A stretch of 64,000 nt of DNA from Amycolatopsis tolypomycina (GTDB taxonomy: Bacteria; Actinomycetota; Actinomycetes; Mycobacteriales; Pseudonocardiaceae), in NCBI RefSeq assembly GCF_900105945.1, contig NZ_FNSO01000004.1, positions 4,836,001 to 4,900,000 of the forward strand, read 5' to 3'. Positions 28,582 through 36,330 of the stretch are shown piece by piece. The first letter of the stretch is position 1. Each line of letters starts with the position of its first letter. The notes beneath the pieces were generated by a model. It did no database searches. It was not told where the DNA came from and worked only from the letters and a program-made list of their open reading frames with translations. Both the position numbers and the translations under genes were made by a program.

Positions 28582-28758
28582 CTACACGATGCCGACCACG
28601 GCGACGAGGCCGTTGAGGCCCGGGTGTTCGGCGCAAAGCTCGGCGAGCCGGTCTGCGCGGCAGCCGCCGATGATGACGGTGTCACCTCGGAGCCGTGGGG
28701 CGAGGCCGAGCCCGATGCCGGAGGTGGCGCCTGCGATGAAGCCGGTGTTGCCGCTGAT
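28582..28758 (-). pseudogene. Short-chain dehydrogenase remnant (N-terminal 58 codons)
   Basis: The frame reads ISGNTGFIAGATSGIGLGLAPRLRGDTVIIGG and on to a TAG at 28584-28582, which is the Rossmann start of an SDR (GATSGIG) cut off before NNAG and the YxxxK site. It lies 18 nt after the VOC stop behind an AGAGGAA Shine-Dalgarno, but the expected start codon is ATC rather than ATG. This was probably the second gene of the VOC operon and has lost both its start and its C-terminal three quarters. Confidence 0.65.
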
Positions 28759-28776
28759 TTCCTCTGGCGGTGCCGT

Positions 28777-29154
28777 TCAGTGTCCGGTGGAGTAGAGGTT
28801 GATGAGGTTGCCGTCGGGGTCGCGCAGGAGCATCGACCGGTTTCCCCATGGCTGGTTGGTGGGTTCTTGGACCCAGTCGGTGACCTGGTCGCCGAGGCGG
28901 GCGCGTTCGGCGTCGACGTCGTCGACCTCGAACTCGATGATGGCGGATCGGTTGGCGGCGGCCACGGCGGCGTAGTTGTTGAAACGCTTGACCGCCGCGC
29001 TGCCGGCCAGCGCGATGATGCTGCCTTCGGTGTGCAGTTCGGCGTAGTCGCCGGGCCCGTAGGGGGTCACCGGCTCGGTGTTGGTGAGCGTGGAGTAGAA
29101 CGCGGTCAGGGTGGGCAGGTCGTCGGTGACGAGGCGTACTGAGGCGAGCTTCAT
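28777..29154 (-). CDS. VOC-family (glyoxalase/bleomycin-resistance fold) protein
   Basis: A 125-residue single VOC unit pair: MKLASVRLVTDDLPTLTAFYSTLTN, FNNYAAVAAANRSAIIEFEVDDVDAERARLGDQ and the end motif PWGNRSMLLRDPDGNLINLYS. The usual first metal His is not obvious (VRLVTDD), so it may be a binding protein rather than a metalloenzyme. The start at 29154 fits the domain start. It diverges from a TetR gene with a large operator in the shared promoter, so it is probably induced by the TetR ligand, like many small-molecule resistance proteins. Confidence 0.82.
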   Translation of the reverse strand: MKLASVRLVTDDLPTLTAFYSTLTNTEPVTPYGPGDYAELHTEGSIIALAGSAAVKRFNNYAAVAAANRSAIIEFEVDDVDAERARLGDQVTDWVQEPTNQPWGNRSMLLRDPDGNLINLYSTGH

Positions 29155-29200
29155 GGCGTTCTCCTGGCTGCTCCCGGCGAGCCGGATCGTCCGGCTCCAT

Positions 29201-29231
29201 GAAACAGTACGGTACAGTACCGTACTGTTTC
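29201..29231. promoter_or_regulatory. 31-bp palindromic TetR operator in divergent promoter
   Basis: Two perfect 15-bp inverted arms (GAAACAGTACGGTAC and its complement) flank a single central A. The site lies between the VOC start (29154, minus) and the TetR start (29260, plus). Size and position are typical of a TetR-family operator binding two dimers and controlling both genes. Confidence 0.85.
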
Positions 29232-29259
29232 GCGGCGGAAAAGGAACGGAGATCACCAC

Positions 29260-29838
29260 GTGGCCCGATCGGGGGACTTCGTCGACGTTCGAGTGCAGCG
29301 GTCCAAGGCGGCGGTGCTCGCCCAGACGTACGAGTTGCTCTCGGCGGGCGGCATCGGTGGTGTCAGCATCGACGAGGTCGCGCGACGCTCGGGCGTCTCC
29401 AAGACCACGATCTACCGCCACTGGCCGTCACGGGCCGCGCTGCTGATCGAGGCGTGCTCGACGATCGGGTCGGCGCCTCCGGTCCCCGACACGGGCAGCT
29501 TCGGCAGCGATCTCGTCGCCTTGGCCGAGGCGCTGGCCGAGCAGCTGCGGAGCGCCCGCTGGGCGGCGGTCTTGCCCTCCATCGTGGACGCCGCCGAGCG
29601 CGAGCCCGAGCTGGCCGGGCTCCACGCGGATCTGCACGCCCGGTTGATGGCTCCGTTCGGTGTGGTGACCGAACGCGCGCGAGCCCGCGGCGAGCTCGCC
29701 GCGGATCGTGGGCCGGCCGACGTCACCGCCGCCGTCGCCGGCCCGCTGTTCTACCGTCGCTGGTTCTCCCGCGAGCCGCTCGACGCCGCATTCGTCGCGC
29801 GCGTGGCCGAAGACGCCCTCGGCCATCTCGGCGTCTGA
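29260..29838 (+). CDS. TetR-family transcriptional repressor
   Basis: A 192-residue TetR protein. The N-terminal helix-turn-helix reads VLAQTYELLSAGGIGGVSIDEVARRSGVSKTTIYRHWPSRAALLIEA (about residues 20-65). The ligand domain (about 75-190) has the TetR_C_11-like end ADRGPADVTAAVAGPLFYRRWFSREPLDAAFVARVAEDAL. GTG start with SD AAGGAACGGAG 9-15 nt upstream. It diverges from the VOC gene across the 31-bp palindrome and probably represses both. Confidence 0.9.
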   Translation: MARSGDFVDVRVQRSKAAVLAQTYELLSAGGIGGVSIDEVARRSGVSKTTIYRHWPSRAALLIEACSTIGSAPPVPDTGSFGSDLVALAEALAEQLRSARWAAVLPSIVDAAEREPELAGLHADLHARLMAPFGVVTERARARGELAADRGPADVTAAVAGPLFYRRWFSREPLDAAFVARVAEDALGHLGV

Positions 29839-30082
29839 ACCCGTTCGACCTGATGGGCGGGCACTTCGCGGGACTCGGCCGGTCCCACCCCGGCGAGCCT
29901 CAGACTGAGCCAGTCGCAGGTCTGCAGCAGGGCCGAGGTCGTAGTCGCTTGAATGATCGGCGCAACCCAGTCTCTCTCCCCCCAGTTCACGGACATGGGC
30001 CATCAGTTCCCTGGCTCCCTTCGACCACTAGATCATCCCTGGCATCAGGGGCCTCCCCGAAACCCGGGACGCATCAGAGCGC
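29839..30082. other. Intergenic region with a possible decayed fragment
   Basis: About 240 bp between the TetR stop and the converging flavin reductase. On the minus strand a short stretch reads VAPIIQATTTSALLQTCDWLSLRLAG, which faintly resembles the end of a DUF3891-type protein, but the frame is short and has no start context. No terminator hairpin with a T tract was found. Confidence 0.3.
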
Positions 30083-30571
30083 TTACACAGGCGCCAACCT
30101 TCCGAAACGCCCGCGGTGGAAAACCAGCGGCCGGATCCGGGGGAACAGAGTCACCTGCCGGAGGCGCAGCAGGGCAATCACGTGGTCGCCTGCATCCACC
30201 TCGGCGTCGAGCGAGCAGCCGAGCCACAGCGCCGTCTCGTGCAGGAAGACCGCACCGGACTCCCCTGCCTCCCATCGGATGCCCGCGAAGCGGTCCCCCG
30301 CCGGAGCGGACAGCTGGCGGCACAGGTCGCCGTGGTGCTCCCCCAGCACGCTGACGCCGAGGCCCGGTGCCGCGCGCAGCACACTCCACGTGCGCGAAGT
30401 GCGCATGGCGCAGAACGAGACCAAAGGCGGGTCGAGGGAGACCGGGACGAATGAACTCGCCACCATCCCGACCGGCTCGCCGTCCACGAGCCCGCAGACC
30501 GCCACCACCCCGGACGCGGTGTGGCCGTAGGCGTCGCGCAGTTCGCGCGACGCGTTCGGACTGACTGCCAT
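30083..30571 (-). CDS. Flavin reductase (HpaC-like), partner of a two-component monooxygenase
   Basis: A 162-residue flavin:NAD(P)H reductase domain protein: LRDAYGHTASGVVAVCGLVDGEPVGMVASSFVPVSLDPPLVSFCAMRTSRTWSVLR, GVSVLGEHHGDLCRQLSAP and FLHETALWLGCSLDAEVDAGDHVIALLRLRQV. These are the FMN-binding blocks of reductases feeding class D flavin hydroxylases. The start at 30571 is chosen because AAGGAGAG lies 6-13 nt upstream; an earlier ATG at 30592 overlaps the previous stop but has no such site. The likely partner is the oxygenase at 36331-37641. Confidence 0.87.
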   Translation of the reverse strand: MAVSPNASRELRDAYGHTASGVVAVCGLVDGEPVGMVASSFVPVSLDPPLVSFCAMRTSRTWSVLRAAPGLGVSVLGEHHGDLCRQLSAPAGDRFAGIRWEAGESGAVFLHETALWLGCSLDAEVDAGDHVIALLRLRQVTLFPRIRPLVFHRGRFGRLAPV

Positions 30572-30585
30572 GGGCCTCTCCTTCG

Positions 30586-31398
30586 TCACCATGCCTGCGG
30601 CGTTCCGAGCGGCAGGATCTCCCGGATCTCGTCGATGCTGCGGATCTCGTTGTCGACCACTTTGAAGACCGCCACCATGTAGAACGTCCCGTTGTCGGGT
30701 CTCGGACTGTCCGGAACCGGGTGGAAATCGACCATGACCGTGCTGACGGCGACGCCACGGGCCGGATCGAGAACGGGGAAGTGACCTCCGCGGACCGTCG
30801 GCCTGGCCCCTCGGGTCTGGTTGAGGCAGCTGGCGACGGTGTGCACCGTCGCGTCGGGTGACAGCAGCGTCGTGAGCGTGTTCGTCACCTTCTTGCCGTT
30901 GTCGTAGCGGTCGCAGCGGTAGCCGATCCGCGCCAGGCTGCCGTCGCTCTCACTCAGGGCTGTCCAGTAGCCGCCGGCCACCGCCGCGAGTGCGTCCCTC
31001 GCGCAGGCGCGTTCGGGTGGCACCGGCGCGTCGTAGAGCACGTCGGGAGCCAGCAGCCGGTCGACGTCGGCGAAGTGCCCGGCCGTGTCGGTGCTGACGA
31101 GCAACTCCGCTTCGCTCACCGCGTCGTCCACCACCTTGAGCCGGAGCGCGAACGGGCGGCGCTGCCCGGCGCAGACCGCGACCCCCGTCGTCGCGAGCTG
31201 CCCCTGTTCGACGTCGACGAACGTCTGCAAGCCGAGGAAGTCGCCGGCGGCTTCCCAGAGCCCTTCGCCCGGCTTGATTTCGACGGCGTTCTCCGTCACC
31301 CGGAAGGAGCTGTTCCACCGGGCAAAGCCGGGGTCGTGGCGAACCAGGCTCTCCAGGAAGCGATCACCGTGTCCGCGGAGCATCCGCTCGGCGCTCAT
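30586..31398 (-). CDS. Hypothetical protein with NTF2/SnoaL-like C-terminal half
   Basis: A 270-residue soluble protein. The first half (FARWNSSFRVTENAVEIKPGEGLWEAAGDFLGLQTFVDVEQGQ) is not familiar. The second half (HFADVDRLLAPDVLYDAPVPPERACARDALAAVAGGYWTALSES to MVAVFKVVDNEIRSIDEIREI) has the length and ending of an NTF2/SnoaL-like fold, which holds hydrophobic ligands in isomerases, hydrolases and binding proteins. No membrane or signal segment. The ATG overlaps the MFS stop (ATGA) and the stop abuts the flavin reductase, so the three form an operon. Confidence 0.7.
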   Translation of the reverse strand: MSAERMLRGHGDRFLESLVRHDPGFARWNSSFRVTENAVEIKPGEGLWEAAGDFLGLQTFVDVEQGQLATTGVAVCAGQRRPFALRLKVVDDAVSEAELLVSTDTAGHFADVDRLLAPDVLYDAPVPPERACARDALAAVAGGYWTALSESDGSLARIGYRCDRYDNGKKVTNTLTTLLSPDATVHTVASCLNQTRGARPTVRGGHFPVLDPARGVAVSTVMVDFHPVPDSPRPDNGTFYMVAVFKVVDNEIRSIDEIREILPLGTPQAW

Positions 31399-32654
31399 CC
31401 CTCGGCCTGGGAAGCCAGGACGGCGCTCTCGCTGCGCGCCGGCGTCCGCGACACCGTGTAGGTGAAGGGCTTGAGCGTCGCCATGAGCAGGAAGGCGACC
31501 ACGGTGGCGCCGATGACCAGCGCCATGGGCACCGTGAAGCTGCCGGTGGCGTCGAAACCGTCGCTGATGAGCAGGGTCGCCGTCCCGATGCTCACGACGT
31601 TGAGCCCGAGGCTGAAGCCGAAGATCTCCGCGGACGCCTTGAGGCCGAAGTACCGGGTCACCAGGTACGGCAGCAGCATGGTCACGGTACTCAGCGCGAC
31701 CCCGGAGAGAACGGCTCCGAGGAACTGGAGAGCGAACGACGTCCCGGAGAAGAACAGGAGCATCGTGCCGGCGACGGGAATCAGGTACAGGGCGGCGATG
31801 AAGCGCTGCGACTGGATGCGGTCGGCGAAGAACGCGCAGAGCACCACGCCGGCCATGCCCGAGAACGCCAGCACCGATGCCAGGAGGGTGGTGCGGTCCG
31901 CCGAGACCCCGCGGCCCCCCAGCCAGGGAACCAGGTGGGTCTGGGTGCCGACCAGCGCCCCCGCCGCCAGGCAGTCGGCCAAGGTCAGGGCCCAGTAGGT
32001 CCGCGTGCGCATCGCCTTCGTCCCCGAAGCACCCGCGTCGGCCCCTTCGTCCGTGGCCGGGGCGCCGAGCGGCTCGGCCGGGTTCAGCCGGAGCAGGAAC
32101 GCCGCCGCGCCGCCCGCGCAGACGAGCACCGCCAGGGCGAACACCCGCAGGGCGAACCGCCAGTCGTGGGTGTCGATCAGCCAGCGGGCGACCGGCGCGA
32201 CCCACGTCTGTGACAGCTGCACCGCGACGGCGGTCACCAGGGCCAGCATCAGCGCCCGGTTGGCGTCGTACCAGGACGAGACGACCCGCGCGTAGACGAC
32301 CGGGCCGGACAGGCCCGCGCCGAGTCCGATGCAGACGATGCCCAGCCAGTAGAGCGGCCCGGCCGAGTCCATTTGCGACAGGGCGAGCAGTCCGCCCGCG
32401 AACAGCACCACGCCGGTGGTGGCCGTGATGCGCACCCCGACGAGTCTGGTGATGCGGCCGCCGAGCGGGCAGGCCGCGGCGGTGACGTACTGGGAAACGG
32501 TGAACACGAGCGTGAAGACGGGCAGTCCCCAGTGCATCGCCTGCGAGACCGCGGGCAGGAAGACCGAGAAAGAGCCCACGAAAATGCCGGACATGCTGAA
32601 TGTCATGCAGATGAACGTGGCTACCGTAGCCTGAATACGCAGTGATTTCGCCAT
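31395..32654 (-). CDS. Major facilitator superfamily transporter (monocarboxylate-porter-like)
   Basis: A 419-residue, 12-helix MFS protein: MAKSLRIQATVATFICMTFSMSGIFVGSFSVFLPAVSQAMHWGLPVFTLVFTVSQYVTAAACPLGGRITRLVGVR at the N-terminus (the loop 2-3 motif is degenerate), GLGAGLSGPVVYARVVSSWYDANRALMLALVTA in helix 4-5, and YLVTRYFGLKASAEIFGFSLGLN in helix 10. The last two are typical of the oxalate/formate and monocarboxylate porter branches. The start at 32654 has SD AGGAAAA; upstream in-frame sequence is not membrane-like. First gene of the operon with the NTF2-like protein and flavin reductase, divergent from the first oxygenase, so likely an importer of the catabolised acid. Confidence 0.86.
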   Translation of the reverse strand: MAKSLRIQATVATFICMTFSMSGIFVGSFSVFLPAVSQAMHWGLPVFTLVFTVSQYVTAAACPLGGRITRLVGVRITATTGVVLFAGGLLALSQMDSAGPLYWLGIVCIGLGAGLSGPVVYARVVSSWYDANRALMLALVTAVAVQLSQTWVAPVARWLIDTHDWRFALRVFALAVLVCAGGAAAFLLRLNPAEPLGAPATDEGADAGASGTKAMRTRTYWALTLADCLAAGALVGTQTHLVPWLGGRGVSADRTTLLASVLAFSGMAGVVLCAFFADRIQSQRFIAALYLIPVAGTMLLFFSGTSFALQFLGAVLSGVALSTVTMLLPYLVTRYFGLKASAEIFGFSLGLNVVSIGTATLLISDGFDATGSFTVPMALVIGATVVAFLLMATLKPFTYTVSRTPARSESAVLASQAEG

Positions 32655-32864
32655 TGTTTTTCCTGCCACTTCGTCGTGGGGGCGACCGTGCTCCACGATG
32701 GTAGGTGGGCTACTCGCGCAAACAAGGCGGCGAAACCCTGGGCCGTGGCCGGGGGCACCAGGACTCCAATCCGCCGTCTGGTTTGACTCCAGGATGCGTC
32801 CTACCGTGACGCAAGCCGCAGGGAGCGGCACGTACCGCCCAGGTCAGTCAAAGGAGACGGCGTC

Positions 32865-34346
32865 ATGGCAAAGGCTTTCCCGCCGGAGCTCACCTCGGGG
32901 ATGGACGAGCCGTGCCGGTTCGATCTCGAGGTGTTCGACCTGGAGGTCGTGGAGGGCGAGGTGCCGGCGGACATCGACGGGCTGTTCGTCCAGGCCGTGC
33001 CGGACCAGGTGTACCTGCCGGACGTCCCGGTGCTCTACCCGATGACCATCGCGGCGGGCGGGGACGGCGCGGTCCGGGCGTTCCGGATCAAGGACGGCTG
33101 CGTGGACTTCCGGACACGCTACGTGCGCACGGAACGGTTCGAACTGGAGCGCAAGGCGCGCCGGCCCCTGTTCGGGAACTACCGGGACCCGTTCTCCGAC
33201 GACCCCAGCGTCGCCGGCAAGGACCGGACCACCGCGAACACGGCCATCTACTGGCACGCGGGCCGGATGCTCGCCTCCAAAGAGGACGGGCTGCCCTACG
33301 AGGTCGACCCGGTCACGCTGGAGACCCGCGGGGTCTGGAACGCGTACGGGGCCATCACCAGCCACACCTTCACCGCGCATCCCAAGTTCGACCCGGACAC
33401 CGGCGAGATGTTCGGCTTCGGCTACGCGGCCCGGGGCGAGACGACCCGGGACATCGCGTACTACGTGATCGACGCCGCGGGCAAGGTCACCCACGAGGCG
33501 TGGTTCGAGGCACCGTACTCGGCCATGATCCACGACTGCGCGTTGACCGAGCACTACATGCTGTTCCCGATCATGCCGATCACCAGCGACCTCGACCGGC
33601 TGAAGGCCGGCGGCCCGCACTTCGTCTACGACGCGGACCTCCCCCAGGTCTTCGGCGTCATGCCCCGCTACGGGAGCGCCGACGAGGTGCGCTGGTTCCG
33701 GGCACCGCACGCGTTCCCCGGCCACACGATCAACGCCTACGAACAGGATGGCAAGATCGTCTTCGACCTGCTGGAAACCGACGGCAACGGCTTCGCCCCG
33801 GTGGTGCCCGACAAGAACGGCGCGCCGATGCCCCCGGACGGCCTCACCACGCGCCACGTGCGCTGGCGCATCGACTACCGCGCCGACGACGAGCACCTGG
33901 TGGAGCGGGAGGTACTGGCCATCGTCAACGGCGAGGGGCCGCACATCGACCCCCGGCGCCAGCTGAAGCCCTACCGGCACGTGTTCGTGCCGACCCTGGA
34001 CCGCGGCAAGCTCGCCACGGACGTCAACGGCCGCCCCTACCCGGTGATGTTCAACCAGCTCAGCCACTTCGACCTGGAAGCGGGCACCCGCGAGGACTGG
34101 TACCCGGGGCCGGCCGCGACGTTCCAGGACCCGGTGTACTTCACCAAGTCCGCCGACGCGCCCGAACACGACGGCTACCTGATCGCCACGCTCAACTGGC
34201 CGTTGGAGCGGCGCAGTGAGCTCGTCATCCTCGACACCCTAGAACTCGCGCGCGGGCCGGTCGCCCGGCTGAGGCTCCCCGTCCGCATGCGCCTCGGCAT
34301 CCACGCCACGTGGTTCGACGGCGCCGAAATCCCCACCTGGAGGTAG
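32865..34346 (+). CDS. Carotenoid-cleavage-type dioxygenase (first of two)
   Basis: A 493-residue seven-bladed-propeller non-haem iron oxygenase. The four iron ligands are visible at H172 (TAHPK), H223 (MIHDCALT), H287 (PGHTINAY) and H480 (GIHATW), with the second-shell Glu-rich strands typical of the family. Homologous enzymes cleave carotenoids, stilbenes (lignostilbene dioxygenase) or the side chains of isoeugenol-type phenols. The neighbouring aldehyde dehydrogenase and flavin hydroxylase favour a phenolic or apocarotenoid substrate giving an aldehyde. ATG with SD AAAGGAGA. Its stop lies 6 bp before the SnoaL-like gene. Confidence 0.9.
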   Translation: MAKAFPPELTSGMDEPCRFDLEVFDLEVVEGEVPADIDGLFVQAVPDQVYLPDVPVLYPMTIAAGGDGAVRAFRIKDGCVDFRTRYVRTERFELERKARRPLFGNYRDPFSDDPSVAGKDRTTANTAIYWHAGRMLASKEDGLPYEVDPVTLETRGVWNAYGAITSHTFTAHPKFDPDTGEMFGFGYAARGETTRDIAYYVIDAAGKVTHEAWFEAPYSAMIHDCALTEHYMLFPIMPITSDLDRLKAGGPHFVYDADLPQVFGVMPRYGSADEVRWFRAPHAFPGHTINAYEQDGKIVFDLLETDGNGFAPVVPDKNGAPMPPDGLTTRHVRWRIDYRADDEHLVEREVLAIVNGEGPHIDPRRQLKPYRHVFVPTLDRGKLATDVNGRPYPVMFNQLSHFDLEAGTREDWYPGPAATFQDPVYFTKSADAPEHDGYLIATLNWPLERRSELVILDTLELARGPVARLRLPVRMRLGIHATWFDGAEIPTWR

Positions 34347-34352
34347 CACACC

Positions 34353-34775
34353 GTGACCATCGACCACACCGAAGCACCGGTCACCGACCCCGTCGCGGCC
34401 CAGCTCGCGGCGCACAAGGAGACCGTGCTGACCATGATGTCGCTTTTGACCGATCCCACGACCTCCGAGCAGGCACGCGCCTACCTCACCGAGACCTACA
34501 TCCAGCACAACCCGAACATCACCTCGGGCGCGGACGCGATCATCGCCTGGACGAAGACCGAGGAGGCGCGGCACGCGCGGGAATCGATGCGTCCCGCACC
34601 CGAACCTCCGGTTATGGTGGCCGAAGGCGACAAGGTCGTGATGATGATCAGCAGGGATGTGCCCGACCCGCGGGATCCGGGCAAGACCTACCGGTCCTAC
34701 TGGTTCGACATGTGGCGCGTCGAGGACGGCAAGCTCGCCGAACATTGGGACGGCGCTCCGGTGAGCACCGAGTAG
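34353..34775 (+). CDS. SnoaL-like (NTF2-fold) protein
   Basis: A 140-residue single-domain NTF2-fold protein of the SnoaL-like type: LTDPTTSEQARAYLTETYIQHNPNITSGADAIIAW, PVMVAEGDKVVMMISRDV and the end YWFDMWRVEDGKLAEHWDGAP. The YIQHNP and W-R-V-E-DGKLAEHWD patterns are family hallmarks and the His/Asp residues could do acid-base chemistry. GTG start at 34353 preceded by TGGAGGTAG within the end of the oxygenase gene. Sandwiched between an oxygenase and a regulator; possibly an isomerase or hydratase for the pathway intermediate. Confidence 0.8.
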   Translation: MTIDHTEAPVTDPVAAQLAAHKETVLTMMSLLTDPTTSEQARAYLTETYIQHNPNITSGADAIIAWTKTEEARHARESMRPAPEPPVMVAEGDKVVMMISRDVPDPRDPGKTYRSYWFDMWRVEDGKLAEHWDGAPVSTE

Positions 34776-34799
34776 ATCGCAGAACGGAGGGAGGCGGCC

Positions 34800-36248
34800 A
34801 TGAGCAGCACCGAGATCTCTCGCCGCCCTTCCCGACCGGGTGCGGACGCGAAGCCCGGGCCGACGATCTCCGACCTGTACTCCAGCGTGGTCGGCGCCGA
34901 GGAGGCGCAGACGAAACTGCCGCTGCTCGTGGCCCGGGACATCGAGGAGCGGTTCATCCGGGACGGCTGGCCGGTGGGCCGGGTCTACGGCAGCGAGGCC
35001 GAGATGGCCGCGCACTACGGGGTGGGCCGCGACGTGATGCGCGAAGCCGCGCGCGTGCTCGAAGCGCGCCAAGCGCTCCAGGTGCGGCGCGGCCCGCGCG
35101 GCGGCCTCGCGGTCGCGAAGCCGTCCGGAACCCACCTGCGGGTCATGGTCGGCGGCTACGCGCACCTCACCGGCATCGAGCTACCGGAAATCGTCGAGGC
35201 CTGGGTCGCCATCCACGTCACGGCCGTGCGCCTGATCGGTGCGCACCGACCCGGTGCGACGCCCTCCGGCGCGGACGTCGAGCAGTTCGCCGCCCAGGTC
35301 ATCGAGTGGAGCGGAAGCGGCCTGCTCCGGCGCCTGCGCGACATCATCGCCCCGCTGCTGCCGCCGATGCGCCTGGACCAGGCCGATGCCGCTCCGGAGC
35401 TGATCATCGGCGACCTCGAGCGCGGCCGCGGCGACGAGGCCGCGCGGCGGACCCGCGTCCTGCTGCGTGCCGCGGCGCGCGAAACGCTGGACCGATCGGC
35501 GAGCTGGTCCGGCACGGGTGTGCCGGCACCGCTCGACCAGCTCCGGATACCGGCGTTCCGGATCGTGCGCGAACTCATGTCGGAAATCACCCCGGCCGAG
35601 TGGGTCAAGGGCCGGCCGCTGGGCAACGAGTTCGACCTCGCCGAGCGGCTCGGCGTCGACCGCAGCGTGGTCCGCCAGGCCATCCGCATCATGGAGGACG
35701 CGGAGACCGCGGTGCCCCTGCCCGGGCGCGGGCGCGGCCTGATGACCCGCTGCCCGGGTTCGGGGCCGCTCAGCCGCCAGCTGTGCATCCACCTCGCCGC
35801 CCGTGGCGAACCGTGGGATGAGACCGCGCGGGCGCTGGGCGGCCTGATGATCGAGCTGGCGGAGCTCGCGGCGCGCAAGGCCGGTCCGGCCGACGCCGCC
35901 CTGCTCGACGCGGCCTACGACCGGCTGCGCGAACCGGCCCAGGCGGCGCCGATCTCCGCCGTCCAGCCGATCGAGCGATTACAGAACCAGCTGGCCCACA
36001 ATGCTCTGCTGTCCCTTTTCGTGGACGGCATCAAGGCGTATCTGTCGTGGAGCATGCGCGATGAGCTGTACGCGCCGTCCTGGGTCATCGATTTGTACAC
36101 CAGGTCCACCGAGAACGTCCTGCGAGCCATCGGCCGTGGCGACCCCGCGGAGGCCGAGCGCCTCCAGGCGGTGAAACTGGAAACGCTCGCCGAGTGCCGC
36201 CACATGCTGCTCACTGCGGAGCACGGCCTGCCCGACGCCGATCTCTGA
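34800..36248 (+). CDS. Double GntR regulator (two winged-helix domains in one chain)
   Basis: A 482-residue protein that is an internal tandem duplication of a FadR-type GntR regulator. The first winged helix is at about 40-105 (IEERFIRDGWPVGRVYGSEAEMAAHYGVGRDVMREAARVLEARQ). The second is at about 255-315 (IVRELMSEITPAEWVKGRPLGNEFDLAERLGVDRSVVRQAIRIMED). Each is followed by a helical effector-like domain. Normal GntR proteins carry one such unit and dimerise, so this chain may act as a built-in pseudo-dimer. SD GGAGGG lies about 10 nt before ATG. It probably controls the surrounding oxygenase/hydroxylase genes. Confidence 0.85.
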   Translation: MSSTEISRRPSRPGADAKPGPTISDLYSSVVGAEEAQTKLPLLVARDIEERFIRDGWPVGRVYGSEAEMAAHYGVGRDVMREAARVLEARQALQVRRGPRGGLAVAKPSGTHLRVMVGGYAHLTGIELPEIVEAWVAIHVTAVRLIGAHRPGATPSGADVEQFAAQVIEWSGSGLLRRLRDIIAPLLPPMRLDQADAAPELIIGDLERGRGDEAARRTRVLLRAAARETLDRSASWSGTGVPAPLDQLRIPAFRIVRELMSEITPAEWVKGRPLGNEFDLAERLGVDRSVVRQAIRIMEDAETAVPLPGRGRGLMTRCPGSGPLSRQLCIHLAARGEPWDETARALGGLMIELAELAARKAGPADAALLDAAYDRLREPAQAAPISAVQPIERLQNQLAHNALLSLFVDGIKAYLSWSMRDELYAPSWVIDLYTRSTENVLRAIGRGDPAEAERLQAVKLETLAECRHMLLTAEHGLPDADL

Positions 36249-36330
36249 CTGCACGGCCGGAATTCCACCGTCTTTTTTACCGCGAAGCCCGACTCTAGCA
36301 TCAGAGAAAAGCGGCTTCGAAAGGCAAGAA

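Noticed and set aside
28141..29142. A 333-codon plus-strand frame across the remnants and VOC gene.
   Set aside because: It runs antisense through the well-supported VOC gene and has no domain signature.
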